Part shown: piece after piece, positions 29,101 to 39,520 of the stretch
Numbering within the stretch: the first letter of the stretch is position 1
Layout: every line of letters starts with the position of its first letter
Source of the DNA: Eretmocerus hayati
Lineage: Eukaryota > Arthropoda > Insecta > Hymenoptera > Aphelinidae
DNA length: 64,000 bases
Reading direction: 5' to 3'
NCBI GenBank assembly: GCA_029851415.1
Contig: CM056742.1
Location: forward strand, 144,527,121 to 144,591,120
Translations under genes and position numbers: made by a program
The notes under the pieces: model-generated
What the model was told of the DNA's origin: nothing
The model's input: only the letters and a program-made list of their open reading frames with translations
Databases searched by the model: none

Positions 29101-32100
29101 GAGAGGAGGTTTCCCAACAAGGAACTTTCTTTCGCGGTGAGCTGGCTAAAGTGCTAAATATCCAGTAAGCTCTGAGGCTGGCACGACGAGATTTGTCTCT
29201 CTTATCTCTGTCCTTGCATATGCCTCTCTCGTTTCATCGACCGAGAGCTCAACGACTGTATAAGATTGTCCGCGAAAACTTTCTCCTCGCTCGAGTGAAA
29301 ACGAATTTGTATCAATTGACGCCTACCGCTCGTTTCATATTAGGCAAACTTCTTGGTTAAATAGTATGAAATAACTAGATTGGATATAGATAATATTTCT
29401 GGATGAAAAGGTGAATGATCGATCCATCTATGGGCCAGGAGTATGAGATCGAGGATTCACATGCTTACGTGCACTGTAAAAAAATGTATTGAATCATCGA
29501 TCAGTAAAATATTCAACCATCTGATTGAATTGTGAGACAAGTTCTGAGAGTCACGGTAAAGAGATTATAATTCGACCAAGTGGGTGAGATTCACAATCAG
29601 TTAATAACCGATAGAATTTTGTCTTCATTCAGCTGATTGAACAGAAACTTCACTCAGCTGTGTGAGGTTTTTCCCAAATTTTTCAATGTAGTCAGAAGAT
29701 ACTTTTTGCTCGTGCTAGACAGTACGTCTATTTTCAGTCTTGAAATGATTGGTTCCTCCTATTCACCGTGAGAGACCGAATGAGTAATCATTTCAAGTCT
29801 TATCACTTGCAAGTGTATAATAAGCTCCTCTACGATCGATTGATCACGTTGGATAAAGCCCATTAAACAAGTGAAAATTCTCATGCGATTGGATGTCTCC
29901 TTCAATATACTTATAGTACGTACCGAGTTTGGGGAAACGCATTTTCTTTACGAGGTACAGTACCGTGCAAAAATTCCTGAACGGGGGTATGAAATCCTCT
30001 CTTGCAAAAACGTCGATTACTCGAGCCCAGATTAACGTAGAGGAATTTTGAAAAAAGCATCTTGAAGATGAGAAAAAATGCTAGCTTTTTTTTTGCAGCT
30101 CTTCTTAATACCTCAAATAGCTGATGTAATTTGAAGGATTCCGGAGAAAAACCGTTTTTACCATATGGGCTGTCATTTGGACGCGGATGAAGATAGAACA
30201 ATTCTGCAAAAAGCATCTTGACGAGCAGAAAAGCCATTTGCAATGATTTTTTATTATTTTTTACGTCGTGCAAATAAGAGTGTGAGAGCTCTCAAAGTAG
30301 CCAGATTCTCAGATTTTCAATGGAATACGGGTAAAATCAGCAGAAATGGTAAAAAACTACGGTTTTGGCTATTTTAAGAGCTCTCACACTTCCATTCGTA
30401 CGGCGTGAAAAATAATCAAAAAATCATGCAAATGGCATCTTTTCCGCTCTTCAAGATGCTTTTGCAAAACTGTTCTATCTTTATCCGCGTCCAAATTACA
30501 GCCAATGTAGTAAAAATGGGTTTTTCCAAAATCCTTCAAATTACATCAGCTATTTGAGGTACCAAGGAGGGCTGAGAGAAAAACCAAAAACCCCAAAAAA
30601 TCTTTTATTGAGTTTTCCTTACTGCAAAGGCAAAGTTTTCAAAACTCGTCTTTTCGTTGTAGGCACCCATACACATATATGTTCAATTTCGTGTTGAATT
30701 ATAGAATATCAATCGATTTCATCAAAATCCTGACTACAAGTAAACTCACATTTCGATTAGTTTTGGTCGAAAACGTGACCAAGAGTCGCCAAAAAGGAAC
30801 AATGTGTGACTAGTGTCACCAATATCGTATATTATCTGAACTTTCAAAAATTTATAAGTATACACTTTATCAACGGACCTGCTGATCGTCGAGGAAATAG
30901 ATTAATTCATTTTACATAATCTCGAAGTTACCATCTGAAGTTTTACAACATTAAGTGCATAGTGTTTCTGCACTGTTTTTTTTTCTCATGGCGATATCAT
31001 AAGTCGCGTTTATACCATGTTATAGCTTTAGCAAATATTGGTTCGATTTTGAATGAAAAAACGCAGTTTCTATGTATACTTGAAAAAATATTACAACCGT
31101 CTCATTCCGTTAGAAATAGGAAGATTTGAAAATGATTGACAAGCAATAGAAGTTGAGTTAAACATGAAACTGTTCCTGGATCATTACTCGAAGCTTCTTT
31201 TTGCAACGTCTTGATGACGACCTTGGATTGATTGCAAAATATTTAGTGCTGCGTGCAAAATATCCACAGATCATCAGCTCTTGCCAGTTGTGGAACTTTA
31301 TCGCGCTAGTAGCATATACGAAGTTCAAAATCTTCAGGTACCCTCTTGGACAACTAATTTTTCCCTTATTTTCCAAAAAATGGAACATGGATATTTTTTA
31401 AATCAAAGTTTATGTCTGGCAAGAGAAAAATTAAATTGATACTATCTATCGGAAATTAACTCGTTTGCAACAAAGTTGCTCTTGCTTTGAAACAAATGCC
31501 TATGATTCACCAAAATTTAACTCCATTGTCGATTGAAAAATCTCGCCCAAAAATGATTCGCTTCATTCCAATACATCTATAATCTACCCATTTAAAGTCC
31601 ACTATCCCAGAAACGTTTACTTCACAAAGTAAGAGTATTGAACATTCAGATAATTTATTTCCAAGAATGGTATACACCTCATAACTAATGACTCATATCC
31701 CACCGTGATTTACATCTAATTTTGAAGAAAACAGCGTATGATGACTTCTAGAATTTTATAAGTAACTCGTTACTGGTAATAATCAAGTCTGTTCTTCAAA
31801 TAATGGCTACGTCTTGTTTCTTGCAGTGCCCATTGAGACGAATAATGATTGTCACGTTCGAGAGCAAGATTGTAGTTTATGCTTTATGTTATTATACAAG
31901 AGAAAAAAGATGTTACGAAATCTCGCGCGTGCCGCAGTATATTTTTAAGCGTCTTATCCTTACGTGTCCGTAGGTGACGATCGCACCACTCGTGATTTTT
32001 TAGGTAATTTGTGAAAAATAAGTGATTGACAAGAAATACGTTAGTCAAATTTTGAGGCTTTTATCGCGTGAACATTTGCCCTATTGTGTTGAACAATTAC

Positions 32101-35100
32101 CCAATTTTCAACATGATGAGTTAACGCTGTATTATCGCTCTCGTAGACTCTTCGATACATTTATGTGGCAAATAACGATCAAACTTTCTGCAAGACTCAA
32201 TATAAATATCACAGAAATATAGGAAAGGACAAACTGTTCATTCTGTTTCCAGGCTTGAATTGTGGATGCCAAAAAAGATCGGGTTTTTTCGCTTCTGACT
32301 TAATTTTTTAAAATAGTTTCATATAACCCTTCCAGATTCACTCGTACCTTGATGTAGATAATCGTGAATGACTTTTTTTATCATTTCAATCTCAAAATGC
32401 CGCCTTTAGAAGCGGTCTAAGGATTCTCACGATGAAAAATCATAATAGCCGTGTGCTCGCAGGCTTACTTCCGGTGCGGAAGACTTGAATCCCTCGCTTC
32501 GTTCGGGGAATAAACTGTCCTAGCGCCCGAAGTGAGCCTGCGCGACCAGGGCAATAATGAACTATTTCGGTGAGTTGCTCATAAAAATGTCCATGTTCAT
32601 ATGGAAAATTTGAAGCTTGTCAAATTTTCTAGCGTTACATGCAGATATTTGTATTGGTTATCTCACGCGTTTCCATCTTTTCAACTCAGACCATTTTTCA
32701 ATTTAAAATTGTTGATGACTCAGAGAGAAAGTGCGAATCTGATTCCCTTATACATGAGATTGAGTGAACGTGGTGTCAAAGTTGAAATTTGAAGATTAGT
32801 TGATGAAAATTACGCCATTCCAATCGCAAAATCACTACAGTATGAACAATAAATTTCTACCATCCTCTCATGACAAAGTCATCCTTGCTCGTTTTTTTTT
32901 TTTTCAAAGGAGTTTTGCATCACTCTTGTCTTATATATTCATTTTTGTTAAGGGTACTCAATAATTCCATGCTGCGTTTCGAAATCGCTCTCAAGATGTT
33001 GCAAATGCGCTGTGAAGATGAAAATTCAGCAGATTAATCCAATGACAATATTTCGAATCTTGCTTTTCACTTTCAGCAATAATCGATACTGTTCAATAGA
33101 ATATGATGAAGAATCAAATGATTGAGTGGCTGGCTCATGGCCTCAGTTTTATTGCAAGACCTGTATTGTTTATTCAATGAATTTGAAGAATACAATGATA
33201 CTCAGTGAATTATTGTGTATTTAAAATTCCGCAAGTGTGCCAGGATGAGGATTGTTTACAGGAGAACGGCGTTTGAATGAACATTTGTACTTTCAACCAT
33301 AAGGTCTGTCTCTTCAGTGCGCGTCAATGTCATGTCGATTGTGGTGTGATAATTTGTCATTGATTTTCTTTAGTTGTTTTTTCCTTCAAGTCATTCATTT
33401 TATATGATTCGAATGTGTTTACGCATTTATGGTCTGAATCGTAATAATTTATGATTCCTTATTCGAAAGAAATAACGTACAGTGTGGTCATGTTTAAAAA
33501 ATGATGTCCAAATCAACCCGATAATTCATTCGTTATCATGAGCAAGACCACTGCTCTCGTTTCCATCATAAACCACAATATCCCAGTTTACGTAAAGGTC
33601 GTTGATTATTTTACTTGAAACCACAGCCGTCAAAAGAAGAAAAAAGAAGAATCGTTCTGAAATTCTCTTCTTCTGAAAGCAGGGACAATGGAAAAGCTAT
33701 GAGAAATTCATATCAGTCGAAATTATGCGAGCCCATTTTCTCTTCCCTGTTCCACGAGTGAGAAAAGTTAATTTTCGGAACTAGTTTACTTTGACCGAAG
33801 TTCGTGTTGATGATTGAAACCTCCTCGTGACTTTCAAATTTTGACCCAAAAGAAAACGGATTGCGATCTGACAAAAAATTGACGGAAATTGTTTCAGAGT
33901 AGCTTCGGACAAGATACGACCACATAAATGACGACCATTCTTTTTAGTACTCGTTGGATAGTCTTACACCAGTATAATAATTTATCACCATTTTCAACTG
34001 TTAATTGACGCAAAAGCAGTTGTCTTAATCCTCCAATCATTCGTTGATTGCAGATCGGACAGTACTGATATGGTGCACCAAGGATCTGTCGTCGAAGGAA
34101 CGAAAATCACTTCGAGTAAATATCGAGTACGATCACGCGAGTCATGTGCGTTGGTCTCCCGATGGCAAGGCGTTCATAATTCACAAAGCTCTGGCGAATT
34201 CCATCGAAGTCTACAAAGTAACCAAGAAGTCGGACGGCAGTGCGTCATCGGCCACCAAAGCTCTAGAGTTCGATAAGAAACACGAGGAAGACGTCGTTGG
34301 TCTCGACATCGCCTGCAACGGCAGATTCATCATCACCTGTAGCAAATTGAACGATCTTGTACTTTGGGATCTCAAGGGCCAGATCATCACCAATGTCGAC
34401 ACGTACCTTGGAACGACTCACCGAGCACGGATTTCACCCTGTGGAAGATTCGTCGCTGCTTCTGGTGAGCACCTGTTTCTGGTTTCTGATGTTGCAAACC
34501 CATTGAATCAGTCTCTTTTTCCAAATTAGAGTTTCATTGCAACATTAACCCTCTAACGCCCAAGGTATCAAGGACTCGGGAATTATTTCTCTTTTTCACT
34601 CAAAATGTCTCCATTTGGCTCCTAGATGGGCGCTTTAAAGCCACAATTCCCTCAAAAGAGTTGGAAAAGTCATTCTTTTTAGTGTATCCTGTAGGACCCA
34701 CTGGGCTTTCAGGGTGTCATATTGGAGAACATAAACGAAACCCTTGCTTTTGATTAGAGCGCCTGTATTTTTGAACTTTTAAAGGAAATTGACGTCAAAA
34801 AGATCACAAACATGGAACAATGAGAATATTATAAAATTACTTGGTTAATCTCGATGTTTTCTCGATAGTCAGCTGACTTATCGATTGCTGAAGTATGAAG
34901 TTACTGTGAACACCTGATGAGTTCTAAAGGACCCACTTCATGCACAATCACTCATCAGAATATTTCTTGACGTGGGACATTCCTCTGCATGGATATGATT
35001 CCGCGGAAGCCCAGTGGGTCTTGTGAGACTCACTTTTGAATGGCTCAGCATCTAGACAATTTTTCGATTTGGACCATGCCAATGCACGAATATTCTCAAT

Positions 35101-37057
35101 GAGGGCTCGAAGAAGATGTTTTAACTGAAATTAGTCACTCAAGAATTATTACTATCCCAATATGAATCGATATGTAGGTAGACTCACTCCCTTATCGAGC
35201 GTCGCGCGAGCGCTTCGTTTCGTGTAATACCAAAAACTATGTATACGTATCATTAGGCTTTCCGATAGCCACAGACACTGTTTTTGGCCAGAAATTTAGA
35301 AATTAACCATGCACTACGGACAAAATGTTGCCAGGAAGCTTGACAGTCTACATTTTGAAAATGGGTCCCACAAGACCCGCAGGGCGCTGGAAGGTTAAGG
35401 TGTAACAAGATGATCGAATCCATCATTTTCCTTGGAAATTGTACTAAGGATTCAATTGATGCAAAAATGAACCAATAGATTCGATGGGCCATCATTGCAT
35501 CTATTTGCTTGGTGTTTCCCATTTCTTACCAAAAGACAAAATGTTCTCACCGAGGGATCGAAATTTTTTTTGAAAAATATTCCTTCAATCAATGCTGATT
35601 CTGAGCTTTCATTATTTTAGGATTCACCCCAGATGTAAAAGTTTGGGAAGTGGCTTTCACCAAGTCTGGCGAATTCAAACAGGTGTCTAAGGGCTTTGAT
35701 CTGGCTGGTCACTCGTCAGGAGTTTACGACTTTGCCTTCAATTCCGATACGAGCCGTACGGTCACCGTATCCAAAGATGGAACCTATCGTTTTTACGACA
35801 CAAAGGGTGAGTGAGCTTGTTTCCCATGAAGTTTTTTGCATCACGGAACAAAGTACCTAATAACTGGCTTGTGCGGAAATCTCCCGGATTGTTCAAACGA
35901 ATTTTCGGGTCATCGTCTACAAGACGATTTCATTCGTTATCAATCTTATTTAGCCGAGTAATCTCTTAAAAAGTTTCAATTGATTAAATAGAGTATCAGC
36001 AAACCCTATCCCTCACGAAAATGATACTAGGAAGCGTCATGATCAATTATCACATGATTACTCCATGACTCCTTCTGGTTTTTGCTAAATGTAGAATGCG
36101 AGATTTACTCTTTTACCTCCTTCATCCAATCAATCAATTGCGGCTATGGTAATATTCGAATAACTTGTTGAAACATATACAGGAGTTTGAGCTTCAGGTG
36201 ACACCTCCGAAATGTTTCTGATGTCAATAAAAGACTTGAAAAAAGCCAGCTCACGACAGGATTTCCCCGCGTTAAATTGTGAATTTCATCATTGAGATCC
36301 TCTCGAATAATCTTGTCAAGGAAAATACTCACAAAATACTTTGTCCGCGAGTATAAATACTCAAATATGACTGCTGAGATACCAAGATTGAAGAAATAGT
36401 AATATTAAAGCAAATTTGAAACTGAAAAATTAATTTTGATACGATTTTGTGCTAAAAAGTGCAGTATCTAATTCATCTTCACCATAATTCAAGAACTATT
36501 TCATATTTTGTTTTCAGTTGAATTTGAAAAAGGTGAGGACCCCCGATTGATTTCATCAGGCCATTGGGAAGGATCAACCCCTGCTACAGTGGCCCTTTCA
36601 CCAAATGCGGAAATCATTGTAATTGCTCATGGATCATCGATATCATTCTACTCGACAGTCAATGGAGAGCTTGATACGACGATTGATGATGTATTCAACG
36701 GTGAGTTATTGGTGCCCACCATCAGTTCTCGATTTTCTAAGCTTCTTAGTAGATTTTCATTGAGTTTTCACATGAAACTTTGAGTTTACTATCAGGAATA
36801 TCATCTTATTGGTAATATTTATCATTTTTCCAGGTTCAATCAAGTGCCTAACCTTTGATTCACTCGGCGAGTACATATTGGTGGCTGGTGATCGGCACAT
36901 AAAAATATTCCGAAACATTCCAGGTTACAGAGCATCTATCGAAACGGCTCGTAAAAAACTATCACAAAGGCAAACTTCAGCAACAAAAGAACGTTTAGAG
37001 AAGACTATCGTAGATTGCGAAAAGTTCCTAAAAGATATGGGAGAGCGTTGCCCATAG
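139..37057 (+). CDS. TBL2: TBL2 homologue (transducin beta-like 2), whole gene, six exons
   Basis: WD40-repeat protein anchored in the ER. In mammals TBL2 binds the stress kinase PERK and supports ATF4 translation. Joined exons give 1365 nt and 454 residues, close to the roughly 450 of vertebrate TBL2. The order is: Gln-rich start; hydrophobic helix at residues 12-33 followed by KKR; a basic linker ending in KRQAKSKKRREIQQEF; then WD repeats beginning with LKGHTAPILDMDFSANGKFL and recurring as DRTVLIWCTK, VRWSPDGKAF, VKVWEV and HIKIF. The C-terminus is a charged, probably helical tail ending GERCP. All five introns have GT..AG ends and phase 1, and each junction restores a conserved WD-repeat residue. 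Intron 2 is 26.1 kb and contains a complete exonuclease gene on the same strand. The family assignment rests on remembered family features, not on a search. Confidence 0.9.
302..7746 (+). other. TBL2 intron 1 (7.4 kb)
   Basis: AT-rich non-coding sequence between a GTAAGT donor and a TTTTCTTAG acceptor. It contains a short (CGT)n run near 570-590 and a CATA/TA microsatellite near 1705-1742. The small open frames in it lack family motifs and sensible codon use. I see no RNA gene or bounded transposon here. Confidence 0.7.
7747..7944 (+). CDS. TBL2: TBL2 exon 2 (basic linker and first WD repeat)
   Basis: 198 nt, phase 1 at both ends. It encodes a Lys/Arg-rich linker (KRQAKSKKRREI), then QQEFTHSWMVGALKGHTAP and the first WD blade, ending LASCAE with the donor GTAGGA. 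A second in-frame acceptor lies 9 bases downstream (AG at 7754-7755), so use of that AG would remove VSD. Both acceptors join in phase to exon 1. Confidence 0.88.
7945..10970 (+). other. TBL2 intron 2, first part, no gene seen
   Basis: AT-rich intronic sequence. The only structure seen is an exact 10-bp inverted repeat (GGTTTCCGCA at 10204-10213 and its complement at 10271-10280) within a slightly GC-richer patch, which could be a small decayed transposon. No coding frame is supported. Confidence 0.55.
10973..11330 (+). repeat. Two-unit tandem duplication, period about 176 bp
   Basis: CAAGTACATAGA at 10980 recurs at 11156, and the similarity runs through the whole unit (CTTGCTTTTTGCTAATCAACA, CCAATTCATGTTCATCTT, AAAGAACAAATTG, ATGATGTGCTTTG). 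The two copies have diverged by substitutions and small indels. It lies just upstream of the nested exonuclease gene and does not encode protein. Confidence 0.8.
11446..11572 (+). CDS. Proposed first coding exon of the nested REXO1-like gene
   Basis: The main exonuclease exon is open from 12047 but has no ATG until about 12466, so a start must come from upstream. This stretch is GC-richer than its surroundings, starts with ATG at 11446 (AQRSNGASARDLAYSALVAL) and ends at a GTGAGT donor (11573). It leaves one base, which joins in phase to the AG at 12094-12095. The spliced frame would be 1944 nt, 647 residues. No conserved domain supports this N-terminus, so it is an inference from splice signals, phase and base composition. 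A different upstream exon is possible. Confidence 0.42.
12096..13912 (+). CDS. REXO1/GOR-like DEDDh 3'-5' RNA exonuclease, main exon, nested in TBL2 intron 2
   Basis: Enzyme of the REX1/REXO1 branch (vertebrate REXO1/GOR, Drosophila prage-like) that trims RNA 3' ends using two metal ions. The N-terminal half is low complexity (Ser, Pro, Gln, charged runs). Near 12640-12800 is an ordered segment containing LLRRKLNQLSDAEIALMLRQ and GYPVCFWDSPEHV. A probable zinc site follows: Cys at 13142, CxxC at 13151, then CLYH at 13208-13219. The exonuclease domain contains all five catalytic residues: ALDCEM (Asp 13448, Glu 13454), GHGLENDL (Asp 13697) and HDSAEDA (His 13838, Asp 13853). The stop follows DFFS. 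TTG at 12047 opens the frame but is not a likely start, because an AG acceptor at 12094-12095 fits better. Same strand as the host gene. Confidence 0.87.
13913..14190 (+). other. Probable 3' UTR of the REXO1-like gene
   Basis: Non-coding sequence between the exonuclease stop codon and the first consensus polyadenylation hexamer. It has no alternative reading frame of note. Extent inferred only from the position of that hexamer. Confidence 0.5.
14191..14196 (+). terminator. Polyadenylation signal AATAAA for the REXO1-like gene
   Basis: Consensus AATAAA about 280 bases after the stop, followed by a GT-containing stretch (GTCTGTGATACG, CTTGTGTGTATAC). A functional signal here would end the nested transcript inside the TBL2 intron, but it would also have to be ignored by the TBL2 transcript crossing it. 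Confidence 0.55.
14197..19049 (+). other. TBL2 intron 2, middle part, no gene seen
   Basis: AT-rich intronic sequence. It includes a short hairpin (GCGCATTTT/AAAATGCGC, about 14275-14293), a (GTC)n run near 14440-14458, another near 17671-17695, and a TC run near 16830. The patch 14270-14760 is GC-richer, but I could not assign a promoter or exon to it. Confidence 0.5.
17087..17112 (+). repeat. (GA)n microsatellite
   Basis: Uninterrupted GA dinucleotides followed by CAGAGATAC. The Ser-Leu repeats read on the opposite strand are an artefact of the microsatellite. Confidence 0.9.
19050..19312 (+). repeat. Two-unit tandem duplication, period about 131 bp
   Basis: GAAAATTGGAACCTAC at 19074 recurs at 19205. 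Both units continue with AGATACTGA, GATGAATCCTGC, GTTGACG and ATTGCTAAC. They differ by scattered substitutions, so the duplication is not recent. Confidence 0.8.
19313..23889 (+). other. TBL2 intron 2, no gene seen
   Basis: AT-rich intronic sequence with a (GTC)n run near 20614-20634 and a short direct repeat GCTCGAAATCGCT (about 23067 and 23080). Open frames up to 143 residues near 22950-23384 show no recognisable motif and are treated as chance. Confidence 0.5.
23890..24382 (+). mobile_element. 5S-rRNA-derived SINE (SINE3-like) with 11-bp target duplications
   Basis: The 471-bp element at 23901-24371 is flanked by identical AATTGTCCTGT at 23890-23900 and 24372-24382. Its head matches the 5S rRNA internal control region: CTAAGTTAAGCATCGTCGGG (A box and intermediate element) followed by GTGGTTAGTACTTGGAGAGG and TGACCGCC (C box) at about 23950-23998. 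An unrelated body of about 360 bp follows and ends in an A-rich tail (GAAAAAAAAAAAA). RNA polymerase III head, A tail and target duplication together indicate LINE-driven retroposition. The first 40 bases of normal 5S are poorly conserved, so this is not a functional 5S gene. It lies inside TBL2 intron 2. Confidence 0.85.
23938..24000 (+). ncRNA. 5S rRNA-like Pol III promoter head of the SINE
   Basis: About 63 bp that closely match the centre of eukaryotic 5S rRNA, including the TFIIIA-binding boxes. Homology is lost on both sides, so this is a captured fragment. Confidence 0.8.
24383..25218 (+). other. TBL2 intron 2, no feature seen
   Basis: AT-rich sequence between the SINE and the pogo-like MITE. 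I find no supported coding frame or repeat boundary. Confidence 0.5.
25219..25860 (+). mobile_element. pogo-like MITE with 22-bp perfect terminal inverted repeats
   Basis: CAGTAGAACTCGGTTATAAC begins at 25221 and its exact complement ends at 25858, giving 22-bp terminal repeats (25221-25242, 25837-25858). TA lies on both sides (25219-25220 and 25859-25860). CAGT termini with a CGGTTATAACGA core and TA duplication are typical of the pogo/Tigger group of Tc1-mariner elements. The 638-bp body has an open frame of 85 codons (25421-25678) without a DDE motif, so the element is non-autonomous. The intact termini suggest it is not very old. Confidence 0.88.
25861..30089 (+). other. TBL2 intron 2, no gene seen
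   Basis: AT-rich sequence. Two patches are GC-richer (about 28440-28680 and 29040-29300) but show no motif or splice structure I can defend. The hairpin CCCAATATAGTATTGGG at about 26321 is short. Confidence 0.5.
30090..30590 (+). mobile_element. Foldback element, arms about 205 bp
   Basis: The left arm at about 30099-30303 is repeated inverted at about 30366-30575, around a spacer of about 62 bp. Matching anchors are ACCTCAAATAGCTGATGTAA against TTACATCAGCTATTTGAGGT and GAGAGCTCTCA against AAGAGCTCTCA. The arms carry several mismatches and indels. No transposase and no clear target duplication. If transcribed with TBL2, the intron could fold into a long hairpin. Confidence 0.75.
30591..34053 (+). 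other. TBL2 intron 2, last part
   Basis: AT-rich sequence ending at the CGTTGATTGCAG acceptor. Apart from the small foldback at 32449-32545 I see no supported gene, repeat array or RNA. Confidence 0.5.
32449..32545 (+). repeat. Small GC-rich foldback
   Basis: TCGCAGGCTTACTTCCGGTGC (32457) pairs imperfectly with GCGCCCGAAGTGAGCCTGCG (32523), with an inner hairpin CCCTCGCTTCGTTCGGGG. It stands out in AT-rich DNA and looks like a short MITE. No target duplication was identified. Confidence 0.6.
34054..34464 (+). CDS. TBL2: TBL2 exon 3
   Basis: 411 nt, phase 1 at both ends, following TTGCAG and ending before GTGAGC. It completes the first WD motif (D-RTVLIWCTK) and encodes the next blades, including HASHVRWSPDGKAFIIH, DVVGLDIACNGRFIITC and LNDLVLWDLKG. 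It ends in RISPCGRFVAASG. Confidence 0.9.
34545..35398 (+). mobile_element. TTAA-bounded non-autonomous element in TBL2 intron 3
   Basis: 854 bp that begins TTAACCCTCTAACGCCC and ends GGGCGCTGGAAGGTTAA, so both ends carry TTAA and imperfect inverted repeats of about 17 bp. TTAA boundaries are the mark of piggyBac-type insertion. Inverted internal motifs (GGACCCACTGGGCTT near 34687; AGCCCAGTGGGTCTT near 35008) add to the palindromic structure. No transposase frame. It fills most of the 1.16-kb intron 3. Confidence 0.75.
35621..35806 (+). CDS. TBL2: TBL2 exon 4
   Basis: 186 nt, phase 1 at both ends. It encodes FTPDVKVWEVAFTKSGEFKQ and HSSGVYDFAFNSD with SKDGTYRFYDTK, one and a half WD blades. 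The acceptor is TTATTTTAG and the donor is GTGAGT. Confidence 0.9.
35807..36517 (+). other. TBL2 intron 4
   Basis: 711-bp AT-rich intron with GTGAGT donor and TTTTCAG acceptor. Nothing further seen in it. Confidence 0.75.
36518..36700 (+). CDS. TBL2: TBL2 exon 5
   Basis: 183 nt, phase 1 at both ends. It encodes VEFEKGEDPRLI, then TPATVALSPNAEIIVIAHGS and ISFYSTVNGEL. The donor is GTGAGT. The intron that follows is only 133 bp. Confidence 0.9.
36834..37057 (+). CDS. TBL2: TBL2 exon 6 (C-terminus)
   Basis: 224 nt from the TTTCCAG acceptor to TAG at 37055. It encodes the last WD strand (IKCLTFDSLGEYILVAGDRH, IKIFRNIPGYR) and a helical, charged tail of about 40 residues as in other TBL2 proteins. 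Confidence 0.9.
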
Positions 37058-39410
37058 AATCATTCCATCAGGAATCACTGTGATTTCAACATCAACTGTT
37101 TTGCAATGAATCTGTTTTATCAATGTGAATCATGAAAATATAGAGATTTATACATTTTTCAATCTATAAACGACTTTTTCGTATCTTCTCTGAATTCTAA
37201 CTGAGAAATTCTTTGCGCCGGACGAGAAATTTTGAAAGAAGACCTTATGAACTCTAATAGGACCACGAAAAATTCTGACGGTAGAATCTGAAATATAGTC
37301 AGTTTGACTAAAAATTTACTGACTCGCTCGATCGTTTACTCTTAATGAGAATGAAGGTATTTGCTGGTGATTAATATATGATCTAAGGATCGGGTTTCCC
37401 TATTTTGCCGGACCAAACAAGAGATTTTTGCGAAGTTTTGTGATCTTCAACGTTGTCACTGAGTTCATCTAGATAGAGGCTCTATTACTACTGCAACGAA
37501 AGGAAACGCTTTACACCAGGCAAATGGATGTTAGTGTGACTTTATTCTTTAGTGAACAGGATGGCAAAAATTTTTGTCACTCGAAAAATATAACACCCAA
37601 ATACTCGACACTATGAAAAACTCAATGCAAACACTTGGAAATGATTCTTAGTTGTACGATCTAAAAAACCGTGGCACATACAGTTTTAATACTTAGCGTC
37701 CTAAAATGCGTAATTTAAATAAATCTTCATGATGTAATTTCTACAAACAAACTGATGAAACAAGTCAAATTTTGGAGCAATTTTCGATTCCTTGATCGAT
37801 TACGAAGAAGCGTTAATACACTCATAACTATACTTATAATACATACTTATTCTTATAGTTTCGAAACCAAGACCACGGTTTCGTTTGTGTAAAAACGAGA
37901 AATTCTTCATCGTACGAGTTCTTTTTGGATCTTAGAAAATATTCAAGCCAGGTTTAGTTAAAGGTCATGCATTTTATAGACTCTGAAATCTTATTTTCGT
38001 AAGTTTAGTAAAACAGAGAAGTTTCGATAGCATATAATTTCTCATCCACGATATCTGACACAGATTATTTACATGCACACGTTTGAAATCTAAGTATCGA
38101 ATCGCATAGAGTAAAGGTTCACGGGTTGAAAGTCGTACTCCTCACAGAAAAATATCAGATGTGAATTGTGAAGAACTAACGCTTACAATGATTGAGAGAT
38201 AGTCTGTGGATGGCCGACTCGCGTGCATTTTGATCACAGAACCATTTCTACGTATCTGCCCACAGAGGATTGATTGATGCATTTGACTCGTGGTTCAACT
38301 TTATCGAACCGAGATGCGGCACCCGCCGTATGGCGGTCGCGCTCGGAAGTCAATCTTGCCATACACACAGACCGAATAAACTGGATGGATTGTTTCGAAA
38401 AAAATCACATGATCTGCTAATCTGAGACATTCTTCCATCTTATATATGTTAAAAAAGTCTACGGTCTAGTTTCGAGAGTGTAAAAGGTCTTGGATGCCGA
38501 AGAATGACTTCGGCAAGGATATGTACATTATTAATTAATGAAGTGATCACTTCTTACATAACTTAGGCGTACACGGTACTTTATACAAAATGCTCGTTTC
38601 AAGCCAAAAGTCAAAGACTATCCGGGATGAGTTTCCCAGAGGATTCTGAGTTCTCTTTGGAGATGTCGGTGTCCTCCCTTGATCGCATATTTATTCTTGT
38701 GATATCGTTAATCTCTAAAATGATGTTAATCGTAAGAGACTTCCAAAATACAGTTACTTTAGATAATCGCGAAAATGACGATATTCAAGGAGTGTGGAAC
38801 GCGTTGTGGTTGATATTTCTCAAGCTCATGAAACCAAGTGATACACTGAGTTAAATGCGAACTCTGGCCAAAAACCATCGATATAGCGAAGAAAGTAGCT
38901 AGCAATCATGCGAATGAAAGATCATTCATAGATTGAGAACAAGCACTTGTGAGTATAATAAATTCGAGAATCAAAGATCGATATCAGATTCAATACTCAT
39001 GTACCTACTTATACGCTTCAATATGAAGCAGGAAACGGCGCTCCGGATATGGAAACGATGAGGATTGAAAATTTCAACAAATTTGCGATCGGCATCAATG
39101 GTATAAACCGAAGCAACAAGAGATGCAAAAGTACTCGGACTGATTATCAAAAGTCTAAATTTCAATGGGTGAGAAATCATCGAATCCAAAGACAGTTGAA
39201 GAGACATAGTGATGGGACTCTCCTGAAAGTCGCGAGTCTGACTTCCGCACCCGATAAGAAATTCCAAAAGATAGTGTAAAATGAAGTATTGCCAAGTATC
39301 TGATCATCACTGACTATGAAACCCAAGTACTACTCTATGACGAAAGGTTTGAATATTTTTCGGTACGGATACTATTTTACAACCAATCAGACGAGAAAGA
39401 ATAGTATATG
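37058..39410. other. Intergenic, between TBL2 and the ankyrin gene
   Basis: AT-rich spacer between the convergent 3' ends of TBL2 (+) and the ankyrin gene (-). An AATAAA at 37718-37723 is a possible but distant TBL2 polyadenylation signal. No coding frame supported. Confidence 0.5.
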
Positions 39411-39424
39411 TATTTCGCACCGAG

Positions 39425-39520
39425 TTCATGAGGTTGTAGCTCGCTTCTGAGCGATCAGTTTTCGGCCCGAGCTGGAGGCGAGGCTTGAAATGATCGCTCG
39501 GAAGCGGGGAACCTCATGTG
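39425..39520. repeat. Small GC-rich foldback
   Basis: CATGAGGTT...CGCTTCTGAGCGATCA (39427-39456) pairs with TGATCGCTCGGAAGCG...AACCTCATG (39491-39518). The core contains CCCGAGCTGGAGGCGAGGC. Probably a short MITE lying downstream of the minus-strand ankyrin gene. Confidence 0.65.
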
